A program made the translations under genes and the position numbers. 8,242 bases of DNA from contig JAUQPV010000100.1 in assembly GCA_030550225.1 (NCBI GenBank), forward strand, positions 1 through 8,242, read 5' to 3'. The notes under the pieces are model-generated. The model did no database searches and was not told the origin of the DNA. It worked only from the letters and a program-made list of their open reading frames with translations. Below are positions 1 to 6,450 of this stretch, piece by piece (within the stretch, counting starts at the first letter, position 1; each line of letters starts with the position of its first letter). Source of the DNA: Acidobacteriota bacterium (GTDB lineage Bacteria; Acidobacteriota; HRBIN11).

Positions 1-1
1 C

Positions 2-127
2 GCCCGTTACGTGGGCGCCCATCCGCCGGCCCGGGCGACCGTCGCCGTCGCCGACCTCCCACGGGGCGCTGACATCGAGGTCGCCGCCGTCGCCTACATC
101 GCCTCGGCGGCCGACCCGGCAGTATGA
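2..127 (+). CDS. RidA/YjgF/UK114-family protein, C-terminal fragment
   Basis: The frame is open from the window edge to the TGA at 125-127 and gives 41 residues. Its 5' part lies outside the window. The fragment contains P-P-A-R-A-T-V-A-V-A-D-L-P-R-G-A-D-I-E-V, which follows the C-terminal RidA signature closely: Pro-Ala-Arg, a hydrophobic stretch, Leu-Pro-x-Gly-Ala, then a hydrophobic residue and Glu. In this family the signature Arg binds the substrate carboxylate, and the proteins are small soluble trimers. Many hydrolyse reactive enamine/imine intermediates from PLP enzymes; others in the superfamily have different roles. The protein ends with a short Ala-rich tail after the usual A-V-A-Y-I-A strand. 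About 140 bp of repeat-containing DNA separates it from the kinase gene, so it is probably not functionally tied to the two-component system. The subfamily cannot be decided from this fragment. Confidence 0.75.
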   Translation, partial: ARYVGAHPPARATVAVADLPRGADIEVAAVAYIASAADPAV

Positions 128-132
128 GGGCC

Positions 133-200
133 GGAGCGCAGACGTCCCGTCTGCTGGAGCGCAGACGTCCCGTCTGCGGGAAGGCAGACGTCCCGTCTGC
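133..200. repeat. Three tandem copies of a 17-bp palindrome, 23-bp period
   Basis: GCAGACGTCCCGTCTGC occurs without mismatch at 138-154, 161-177 and 184-200. Each copy has 7-bp arms (GCAGACG/CGTCTGC) around a TCC spacer. The preceding 5 bp are GGAGC in the first two copies and GGAAG in the third. The array lies between the RidA stop and the kinase start. Each unit could form a DNA cruciform or an RNA hairpin with a 3-nt loop, but no T-run follows, so a classical intrinsic terminator is unlikely. It could be a REP-like dispersed element or a set of operator sites. The 23-bp spacing is close to two helical turns, which would put the copies on nearly the same DNA face. Confidence 0.9.
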
Positions 201-266
201 GCAGGTGCCCCATCCACATCCATGACCGCCAAGGCACGAGAGAACGCATCGGGGCGTTGTCCAAGT

Positions 267-1742
267 ATGAGAATAAAAACTAAGTTATACATCAACTACA
301 TGGTCCTCCTGGCGGCCCTCGGGGGTGTCGGGGCCGTCGCCGGATGGAGTGCCCGAAGCTGGCGGGCTGCCATCGAAGAACAACGGGCCGCCTGGACTTA
401 CGCCCGGCAGGCCGAGCGTCTCCGGGGGACCATCCTCCGTCAGGTCAAGGAGATCCTGGATGCCTTTGTGACCCTGGACCCGGACGCCGGCGAGGAGATG
501 GTCCTCATGCGAGTAGAGGTCGAGGCCCTCATGACGGATATGCGGCGATGGGGTCCCACTCCTCCGGCTCCCGGTGGTATCGATGCCCTTTATAGGACTT
601 ACCGGTCTATCACGGACCTGGGCTTGCAAGTCGTCGCCGACCTGCGGGCCGGCCGGGTCCATCTGGCCCGGGAGAAGATCGAGCGGGACTTCGAGCAAGT
701 CCTCTTCCCCCGCTTAGAGGCGCAACTCCGGCAATTGCAGGTCGCTTATGAGGATCAGGCCGTCCGGTCGATGGAGTGGGCCCTCCGGCGTCATCGCTGG
801 GTCCAGTGCTTAACGCTCCTGGCCGTCATGGCGTGCATCGGGCAGGGGCTCGTCCTGTTTCATGGGATTCGACGGTGGCTGGTCCGGCCGATCCACGTGA
901 TCGGGCGTTCGACGGAAGTCATCAGTACGGGGGACCTTGCCCATCGAGTCCCGGTCCAGACGTCGGACGAGCTCGGTGAGTTAGCCGCGGCCATCAATCG
1001 CATGGCCGCATCCCTTCAGGCGATTCAGGAGCGGCTGGTCCGGTCGGAGCGATGGGCCGCCGTGGGAGAGCTTTCATCCTACGTCGCCCATAATATCCGG
1101 AATCCCCTGGCCAGCATCCGGTCAGTCGCCCAGGTAGGTCTGGAAGACCTGGCCCGGGGAGACCTGGAGTCGACTCGGGAAGGCCTTCGAGACATCATCC
1201 AAGTCGTAGACCGGCTCGAGCGGTGGACGCGCCACTTGCTGGACCTGACGCGTCCGGTCGTCCTCCGGCCCAGTCGGGGAAACGTCAACTCGTTGATCCG
1301 GGAGGTCGTGGCCCTTCTGCGGCCGAAGGGAGAGGCCAAGGGCCTACGGTGGGTGTTCGACCTCGATGAATCGCTTCCTGACCGATGTCTGGACTGGGAG
1401 CAGATGGAGCAAGCCCTGACCGCTCTGGTTGTCAATGCTATCGAAGCGTCCCGGCCGGGCGGGACGATTCGGATCGTCTCCGCGCAGACGCCGGAAGGAG
1501 ACGTCCGCGTCGTCGTTCAAGACACGGGCGTCGGCATGAGCGAGGAGGTCCGAAGACGGGCCTTCGAGCCTTACTTTACGACGAAGCCAGGTGGCGCCGG
1601 GATGGGTCTTCCCATGGCCAAGAAGGTCGTCGAGGCTCACGGAGGCACGATCACCATCGCCAGTCAAATGGGAGTCGGTACGACCATAACGGTCAGCCTA
1701 CCGGCAGGGGGTGACGATGACTCGGGTCCTCATCGTCGATGA
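267..1742 (+). CDS. Membrane-bound sensor histidine kinase (HAMP-HisKA-HATPase)
   Basis: This inner-membrane kinase is the sensor of a two-component system and its likely partner is the regulator that overlaps its 3' end. Residues run from the ATG at 267. TM1 is about 10-27, then a mostly helical extracytoplasmic sensor region of about 150 residues, TM2 about 178-200, and HAMP about 201-253. The HisKA H-box has His275 in H-N-I-R-N-P-L. The ATPase domain has the N-box Asn390, G1 box D419-T-G-V-G-M, F-box F433-E-P-Y-F-T-T-K and the G2 stretch G442-G-A-G-M-G-L. No PAS domain is visible. An in-frame ATG at 222 would add 15 residues, but M-R-I-K-T-K-L-Y at 267 is a typical kinase N-terminus directly before TM1 and its codons are AT-rich, so 267 is preferred. 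Neither start has a strong Shine-Dalgarno. The residue after His275 is Asn, where Glu/Asp is usual. The signal sensed is unknown. Confidence 0.93.
   Translation: MRIKTKLYINYMVLLAALGGVGAVAGWSARSWRAAIEEQRAAWTYARQAERLRGTILRQVKEILDAFVTLDPDAGEEMVLMRVEVEALMTDMRRWGPTPPAPGGIDALYRTYRSITDLGLQVVADLRAGRVHLAREKIERDFEQVLFPRLEAQLRQLQVAYEDQAVRSMEWALRRHRWVQCLTLLAVMACIGQGLVLFHGIRRWLVRPIHVIGRSTEVISTGDLAHRVPVQTSDELGELAAAINRMAASLQAIQERLVRSERWAAVGELSSYVAHNIRNPLASIRSVAQVGLEDLARGDLESTREGLRDIIQVVDRLERWTRHLLDLTRPVVLRPSRGNVNSLIREVVALLRPKGEAKGLRWVFDLDESLPDRCLDWEQMEQALTALVVNAIEASRPGGTIRIVSAQTPEGDVRVVVQDTGVGMSEEVRRRAFEPYFTTKPGGAGMGLPMAKKVVEAHGGTITIASQMGVGTTITVSLPAGGDDDSGPHRR
1706..1711 (+). promoter_or_regulatory. Ribosome binding site of the response regulator
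   Basis: AGGGGG sits 5 nt before the ATG at 1717, inside the last codons of the kinase gene. It decides the regulator start: the in-frame GTG at 1711 overlaps this site and has no well-spaced alternative. The placement suggests translational coupling of kinase and regulator. Confidence 0.65.
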
Positions 1743-3132
1743 CGAATTCGTGATGGCCAAGGCCCTGGCCCGCTCATTGACCCAGGCCGGATATGAGGTC
1801 GAGGTCGCGACTTGCGCCGAGGAGGGCGTCCGCCGTGTGACGGAGCGACGGCCCGACCTCGTCCTATTAGACCTGAAGTTCCGGGAGATGGACGGCCTGA
1901 CGGCCCTTCGGCAGATTCGGGCCTTCGACCCATCGGTCCTCATCATCGTGATCACGGCCTACGGTTCCGTCGAGACCGCCGTCGAGGCGATGAAGGCGGG
2001 CGCCGTCGATTTCCTGTGCAAGCCCTTGGACTTGCAGGTCCTGCGGATGGCTATCGAGCGGGCCTTGGAGGCCGACCGTCTCCGGCACGAGCTGTTCTAC
2101 TACCGGGAGCGGGCCCTGGAGACGGCGGAAGCCGGGGAAATCGTCGGCCAAAGCCCGGCCATCGAGCGGGTTCGGTCTCTCATCGACAAGGTCAGCCGGG
2201 TCGACGTCGGGTGTGCCGGCGACCTCCCGACGGTCCTGATCCTCGGCGAGACGGGGACCGGCAAGGACCTCGTCGCCCGCACGATCCATCGCCGAAGTCC
2301 CCTGGCCCGTCAACCCTTCGTCGAGGTCGATTGTGCCGTCTTACCCCCGACGCTCCTGGAGGCGGAGCTGTTTGGATATGAACGAGGTGCCTTCACCGAT
2401 GCTCGGTCGTCGAAGGCTGGCTTGGTCGAGATCGCCGAGGGCGGGACCCTCTTCTTCAACGAGGTCGGCGACCTACCCCTGGAAACCCAGGGCAAGCTCC
2501 TGACACTCATCGAGAAGAAGCGGTTTCGTCGGATCGGGGGCGTCTCCGAACGGACGGCCCACGTCCGCATCATCGCGGCGACAAACCGAGACCTGGAGAG
2601 GGCCGTGCGGGAGGGGACCTTCCGGTCCGACCTTTTTTACCGATTGAAGGTCTTTACCATCGAACTCCCGCCCTTGCGGGAACGGGGCGATGACATCTGC
2701 CGATTGGCCGAGTACTTCTTGGACCGGTACACGAAGAAGTACCGGACGGGGCCGAAAAGCCTGACCCCGTCGGCTATAGACGCCCTGCTTCGCCATCCCT
2801 GGCCAGGGAACGTCCGGGAGCTGGCCCACGTGATCGAACGGGCCGTCCTGGTCGCCGAAGGCCCCGTCATCGGGCCGGACCTCCTGGGCCTGGGGTTCCA
2901 GCCCACGGGCCCGTCCGACACTGACTGTCCGAATCCGGAAGTTAGACTCGATGATGAATTGAACCTCCAGGAAGTCGAGAAGCGCCTCATCCGCCGGGCT
3001 CTGGCCCAGACGGGCGGGAACCTGTCGGCCGCCGCTCGGAAGCTCGGCCTCACCCGGGAAACTCTCCGCTACCGGGTCCGCAAGTACGGTATCGTGCCTC
3101 GTTCCCGGGACGGTGCCACGTCATCCTCGTGA
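1717..3132 (+). CDS. NtrC-family sigma-54-dependent response regulator
   Basis: This 471-residue cytoplasmic regulator is an enhancer-binding ATPase that remodels sigma-54 RNA polymerase. The receiver domain (1-115) has acidic D8/D9, phospho-acceptor D52, T80 and K102. The AAA+ domain (about 141-380) has Walker A G177-E-T-G-T-G-K-D, the sigma-54 loop G224-A-F-T-D-A, a Walker B region G-G-T-L-F-F-N248-E249, sensor I Asn290, arginine-finger candidates R303 and R309, and the sensor II region W-P-G-N-V-R-E-L (R368). A Fis-type helix-turn-helix covers about 418-457 (G-N-L-S-A-A-A-R-K-L-G-L-T-R-E-T-L). Length and order are normal for the AtoC/ZraR/NtrC group. It overlaps the kinase gene by 26 bp, which argues for a cognate pair. 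Two motif positions differ from consensus: Asp for the second Gly of GAFTGA and Asn for the Walker B Asp. A full sigma-54 promoter for the convergent receptor gene makes that gene the best local target, which is inference. Confidence 0.96.
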   Translation: MTRVLIVDDEFVMAKALARSLTQAGYEVEVATCAEEGVRRVTERRPDLVLLDLKFREMDGLTALRQIRAFDPSVLIIVITAYGSVETAVEAMKAGAVDFLCKPLDLQVLRMAIERALEADRLRHELFYYRERALETAEAGEIVGQSPAIERVRSLIDKVSRVDVGCAGDLPTVLILGETGTGKDLVARTIHRRSPLARQPFVEVDCAVLPPTLLEAELFGYERGAFTDARSSKAGLVEIAEGGTLFFNEVGDLPLETQGKLLTLIEKKRFRRIGGVSERTAHVRIIAATNRDLERAVREGTFRSDLFYRLKVFTIELPPLRERGDDICRLAEYFLDRYTKKYRTGPKSLTPSAIDALLRHPWPGNVRELAHVIERAVLVAEGPVIGPDLLGLGFQPTGPSDTDCPNPEVRLDDELNLQEVEKRLIRRALAQTGGNLSAAARKLGLTRETLRYRVRKYGIVPRSRDGATSSS

Positions 3133-3155
3133 GGGCCAAGGGGCTGAAGCAGGTG

Positions 3156-3182
3156 GGCAGGAAGTAGAGGCTACCCCCTGCC
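3156..3182. terminator. Hairpin in the convergent gap, possible terminator
   Basis: GGCAGG (3156-3161) pairs with CCTGCC (3177-3182). GTAG (3164-3167) and CTAC (3171-3174) extend the stem across a 2x2 internal loop to an AGG loop. It starts 24 bp after the regulator stop, between two convergent genes, where a bidirectional terminator would be expected. No T-run follows on either strand, so any termination would be non-canonical. Confidence 0.35.
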
Positions 3183-3234
3183 GATTTGCCGACCCGCCGG
3201 ATGGCCGAGCTCCCGAACTGCCGCATTGCCGGAT
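3179..3234. repeat. Seven degenerate copies of an 8-nt tandem repeat
   Basis: Starting at 3179 the sequence divides exactly into seven 8-mers: TGCCGATT, TGCCGACC, CGCCGGAT, GGCCGAGC, TCCCGAAC, TGCCGCAT, TGCCGGAT. CCG at unit positions 3-5 is invariant in all seven. The array begins inside the hairpin's 3' arm and runs into the first base of the receptor's stop codon (TAA, 3236-3234 on the minus strand). On the minus strand the consensus is about ATNCGGCA. Confidence 0.75.
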
Positions 3235-6221
3235 TACAACGTGTACCGTAGGCCGAACCGGAAGATCCGGGGCGAGATAATTTCCGTGTATTTCCCGTAA
3301 AGCTCGGGTACGTTGGCGAGACCGAAGATATTCGTGGCGATGGCCCGATTGGCCAGATTGAAGACCTCGGCGATCACGTCCAGGCGCCCCAGGGCGCCTA
3401 ATCGAAATCGTTTTTCCAACCGCAGGTTGACTATCCAAAACACTGGCATCCGCCGCTGGTCGACCGGGTCGGTGATGACGTCGACGTGACGGCCCCAGCC
3501 GTTGGAGATCCGGTCCGCTCGGTACACGGACAGGTAGGGGTCTCCCTCTCGAGCCAGGAGCGTGCCTGCGAGGGTGACTTCCCAGGGCAATTGGGCGATA
3601 CCGCCGACTTTAAGGAGCCAGCGGACGTACCGCAGGTCGTCGAGCTCCCAGCCCGTCACGAAGTAGGGTCCCCGGTTGAGTTGATCTACGTTGGTCGGGT
3701 CCACATAGGCCCGGCGGTCCTCCATAAACTGAGTCGTGTCTTGAAGGGTCAGGGAGCCGAAGGCCATCCAACGCCTGGCCATCCGACGCGTCATCCGGAG
3801 TTCCATTCCCCGGTAACGGGTATGAAAGCCCGGTCGATTGCTCCAGAGGACGCCGTCCGGCTTGTCCAGGGTGCAGTAGTAATAGGGCCAACTCCCCCAG
3901 TCGGCCGGGATTCGTCCCGCCTCGACCCAGCAGTCGTAGATCTGGTCAGCCGTTATATGGCCCTCAGGGTCGTAGGGGAATGCCCAGACATAATCCCAGG
4001 CCTGCCGGTAGAAGGCCGTGACCCCGACGGTCCAGTTGCTCCCCAAACTTCCCTCGAGGCCGACGGTGAATTCCCAGGTCTTCGGCGAGCGGTAGTCCGA
4101 GGCGACGGCGTGGACCGTTCGGTTCGGATTCCCCGGCCGGTGGTCCCAAAAGACAGGCTCCTCCCAGTCGACCTCGTCCGGGTCGGGGACACCATTCCCG
4201 TTGGCGTCGCCGAGCCACTCAAAGCGCAGTTCCCGACGGCCTGTCGGGGCCAGGGACAGGGCTTCTTGAATCCCCAGGGCCGAGGGGTACATGGCCCAGG
4301 AAGCCTTCAAGAAGGTCGTGTGGTCTCCCTTCAGGTCATAGCTCAAACTCAGACGGGGGGACAGCGTGGACCAGGTGAAGAGCGTCCGGGCGGGGGTCGA
4401 GCCCCCGGGGAGCCAATCCGACCGCAGGGGATGGGCCGGCGTCGAGGCCGCCAGAAGGCCGATGGTCTGTGCATCCCATCGAAGGCCCAGGGTCACGCTC
4501 AGACGTTTCCATGAAAGCGTGTCCTGCCCGAATACACTCCACCGCCGCTGGGAGATTCGGACATTCCCTTCCCGGACCAGCCAGACCTCCCCGCCCTCGG
4601 CGGGTTCCGAGAGGTCTTCGTATCCATAGACGACCCCATTCGCGAAACCCTCTTTCCGAAGGACTTGAGCGTGTCTCAGCTCGACCCCGAACTTGACCTC
4701 ATGGTCGGCGTGCAGTCCGCGGAACCCGTAGAGCATACCGAGGAGGCCGACGTTCCATACTCGACTGCGTACGTCGCTCCAAGCGAAGCTGTCGTGCCAT
4801 ACGCCCGTCCCGGCATCCCATACGGCCGGTCGGTCCGTCCCGCCTTGGGGAATGCGGCGGTCTTGACTCGTGAAGAGACCCAGCTTGCCAGAGAGGAGGA
4901 GGCGGTCCTTCCATGTCCATTCATCCTGAAGTTTCCACAGAGGCATCTGCTCGTTTTGGTCGTACGTCGTCTCGGGGGTACGCTCAAACTCGGCCTCCAG
5001 GCCCTGCCGACGGCCGCGGGTCCCCCACCCTAAGCCCTCCACCATGTGGGACCCCAAGCGGGCATTGACCTTCACCGTCAGGTAGTCCAGACGACGCCGG
5101 TCGTCCTGAAATTGGGCCGTCGGCCAAGCCGTACCGTCCTCCTGATGGGTTCGGACTTTTGGTTCTTCCCCTGGAACGACCTCGTCTTCTCCCTTTTCGA
5201 CCTCCACGGTAGGGACCCGCAAGTCATAGTCCCAGGCACCGTAGCTGGCCCATACCCATAGACGGTCTCGGGCAGGCGCGCCCCCGACCTGGAAGCCATA
5301 GTCCTTCATGGCGTCGACGCGGTCACTCTGGAGGCCGGGCACGACCCGCTCTTCGTCTTCCGAGACATTCTGCCCCTGGAAGCGGTCGTCGGCCCAGAGA
5401 AGCCGTCCCGCTACCGATAATCGGTTCTGCCCCCGGCGGGTCACAAAGTTGACCGCCACGCCGCCCGTGAAAGCCTCGACATCAGCGGCACCCGCCGAGA
5501 CCTGAAGCTCCTCGACGGTGTCAAAATCGAAATAGACGGGGCTGGTGCCGGGGACGGCTACGTCCGTGATGGGGACGCCGTCCAGGTACCACTGATTGTC
5601 ATGCCAGTCGGCCCCTCGGGCGACAAATTCGGATTGCCGGGCGGCTTCCGAACCCCCGTCCAGCCGCTCGACTTCGATCAATACGCCCGGTGCCATCGAC
5701 AGCACGAACCACGGGTCTCGGGCGACCGGGACGTGCTGAAGGACTTCGTCCGGAAAGTGAGTCGCCACCTCGGCCTTCTTGACGTCGACCATCGGGACCT
5801 GGCCCCGGACGACGATGGCCGCCTCTCCGCCGGGAGCCATCTGGACGTCGACCCGAACATTCATACCGACTTGGACCTCGACGTCTGTCCGCACGACGGG
5901 CCGGAAGCCGGGTAAATCGAATTGAAGGGTGTAGTCCTCCGCCGGGGGCAGGCTGGGGAAGCGGAACTGGCCGTAGGCGTCCGTCCGGAGAGTCCACTGC
6001 CCAGTCGTCGCAGAGGTCAGTGTGACCGTCACGCCGACCAGGGGTCGCCCCTCGGAGTCCGTGACGGTCCCGTAGATACTCCCCGTGCGGGCTTGGCCAT
6101 AAGCGACCCGTGTCTCCAGGCTCAGGACCCCAATCCATCCGAGAAGAAAGACCCCAACCCATCGGCCCCATCGACCGGGACGATCGCCAGGAGTCGGACG
6201 ACCCGTCGCATACCCTTTCAT
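3234..6221 (-). CDS. TonB-dependent outer-membrane receptor, CarboxypepD_reg-like N-terminus
   Basis: The product (995 residues) is predicted to be an outer-membrane beta-barrel that imports a ligand using TonB/ExbBD energy. A Sec signal peptide covers about 1-44, with the hydrophobic core W-V-G-V-F-L-L-G-W-I-G-V-L and a likely cut near Y-G-Q-A. A carboxypeptidase-regulatory-like beta-sandwich follows (about 48-130; G-S-I-Y-G-T-V-T-D-S-E-G-R-P-L). E-A-A-I-V-V-R-G (133-140) resembles a TonB box. The plug is about 141-265 (W-Y-L-D-G-V-P at 211-217, V-E-E-L-Q-V near 236-241) and the barrel runs to the C-terminal strand F-R-F-G-L-R-Y-T-L. This is the Oar-like architecture abundant in Acidobacteriota, where substrates are rarely known. 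Barrel loops carry an EF-hand-like Ca loop (672-683) and two cysteines, C764 and C783. The ATG at 6221 has a perfect Shine-Dalgarno, and a consensus sigma-54 promoter lies upstream. Family is secure; the substrate is not identifiable. Confidence 0.93.
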   Translation of the reverse strand: MKGYATGRPTPGDRPGRWGRWVGVFLLGWIGVLSLETRVAYGQARTGSIYGTVTDSEGRPLVGVTVTLTSATTGQWTLRTDAYGQFRFPSLPPAEDYTLQFDLPGFRPVVRTDVEVQVGMNVRVDVQMAPGGEAAIVVRGQVPMVDVKKAEVATHFPDEVLQHVPVARDPWFVLSMAPGVLIEVERLDGGSEAARQSEFVARGADWHDNQWYLDGVPITDVAVPGTSPVYFDFDTVEELQVSAGAADVEAFTGGVAVNFVTRRGQNRLSVAGRLLWADDRFQGQNVSEDEERVVPGLQSDRVDAMKDYGFQVGGAPARDRLWVWASYGAWDYDLRVPTVEVEKGEDEVVPGEEPKVRTHQEDGTAWPTAQFQDDRRRLDYLTVKVNARLGSHMVEGLGWGTRGRRQGLEAEFERTPETTYDQNEQMPLWKLQDEWTWKDRLLLSGKLGLFTSQDRRIPQGGTDRPAVWDAGTGVWHDSFAWSDVRSRVWNVGLLGMLYGFRGLHADHEVKFGVELRHAQVLRKEGFANGVVYGYEDLSEPAEGGEVWLVREGNVRISQRRWSVFGQDTLSWKRLSVTLGLRWDAQTIGLLAASTPAHPLRSDWLPGGSTPARTLFTWSTLSPRLSLSYDLKGDHTTFLKASWAMYPSALGIQEALSLAPTGRRELRFEWLGDANGNGVPDPDEVDWEEPVFWDHRPGNPNRTVHAVASDYRSPKTWEFTVGLEGSLGSNWTVGVTAFYRQAWDYVWAFPYDPEGHITADQIYDCWVEAGRIPADWGSWPYYYCTLDKPDGVLWSNRPGFHTRYRGMELRMTRRMARRWMAFGSLTLQDTTQFMEDRRAYVDPTNVDQLNRGPYFVTGWELDDLRYVRWLLKVGGIAQLPWEVTLAGTLLAREGDPYLSVYRADRISNGWGRHVDVITDPVDQRRMPVFWIVNLRLEKRFRLGALGRLDVIAEVFNLANRAIATNIFGLANVPELYGKYTEIISPRIFRFGLRYTL

Positions 6222-6228
6222 CGGAGAA

Positions 6229-6234
6229 CCTCCT
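6229..6234 (-). promoter_or_regulatory. Ribosome binding site of the TonB-dependent receptor
   Basis: On the minus strand AGGAGG lies 7 nt before the ATG at 6221-6219. It is a full-consensus Shine-Dalgarno and fixes the start, which is also directly followed by a signal peptide. Confidence 0.85.
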
Positions 6235-6259
6235 ACGGGGTCTTCATCGGTACGTCGGT

Positions 6260-6277
6260 CCCCAAGAATCCTTGGGG
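6260..6277 (-). promoter_or_regulatory. Hairpin in the receptor 5' leader
   Basis: CCCCAAG (6260-6266) and CTTGGGG (6271-6277) form a perfect 7-bp stem with a 4-nt loop. It lies in the predicted roughly 137-nt untranslated leader between the sigma-54 promoter and the receptor start. No T-run follows on the minus strand, so it is more likely an mRNA stability or translational element than a terminator. No riboswitch family is recognised. Confidence 0.45.
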
Positions 6278-6369
6278 CGGCCGAACCCCCGGCTTACGGA
6301 CCCGGGCTCGACCGACCCCGAAAGGAAAAGGAGTGGTCAACATGGGTGGTGGGTGCGAGAGTAAAAGGA

Positions 6370-6385
6370 TGCAAGCGCCGTGCCA
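6370..6385 (-). promoter_or_regulatory. Sigma-54 (-24/-12) promoter of the TonB-dependent receptor
   Basis: The minus strand reads TGGCACGGCGCTTGCA, an exact match to the sigma-54 consensus TGGCAC-N5-TTGCW. The -24 GG is at 6384/6383 and the -12 GC at 6372/6371. The predicted transcription start is near 6359, giving a leader of about 137 nt. It faces the receptor gene from within a 550-bp non-coding region and requires an enhancer-binding activator such as the regulator at 1717-3132. I saw no second match to this consensus in the window on either strand. Under uniform base composition about 0.01 perfect matches are expected in this length. Confidence 0.85.
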
Positions 6386-6401
6386 CAGACGGGACGCCTG
6401 G
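6385..6401 (-). repeat. Degenerate fourth copy of the 133-200 palindrome
   Basis: On the minus strand this reads CCAGGCGTCCCGTCTGT, matching GCAGACGTCCCGTCTGC at 14 of 17 positions, with the TCC spacer in the same orientation. It abuts the -24 box, sharing its T at 6385. Its arms are imperfect (CAGGCG/CGTCTG, five of six pairs). Confidence 0.5.
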
Positions 6402-6450
6402 GGAATCTACGATTTGAGGGACTTGGGCAAGACGACCCCGTCCGACCCCT

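Noticed and set aside
133..200. Three evenly spaced direct repeats as a CRISPR array.
   Set aside because: The units are 17 bp and palindromic with only 6-bp gaps of similar sequence, too short for spacers, and no cas gene is near.
235..251. Possible sigma-54 promoter (AGGCACGAGAGAACGCA) before the kinase gene.
   Set aside because: The distance between GG and GC is 11 rather than the required 10, and the TT before GC is missing.
1711..1716. GTG at 1711 as the start of the response regulator.
   Set aside because: It would overlap its own Shine-Dalgarno; the ATG at 1717 has AGGGGG at 5-nt spacing and begins the receiver domain in the usual way (M-T-R-V-L-I-V-D-D-E).
3486..4514. 342-codon open frame on the plus strand.
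   Set aside because: It lies wholly antisense to the receptor gene, has no family resemblance or ribosome site, and is a typical shadow in GC-rich DNA with strong third-position bias.
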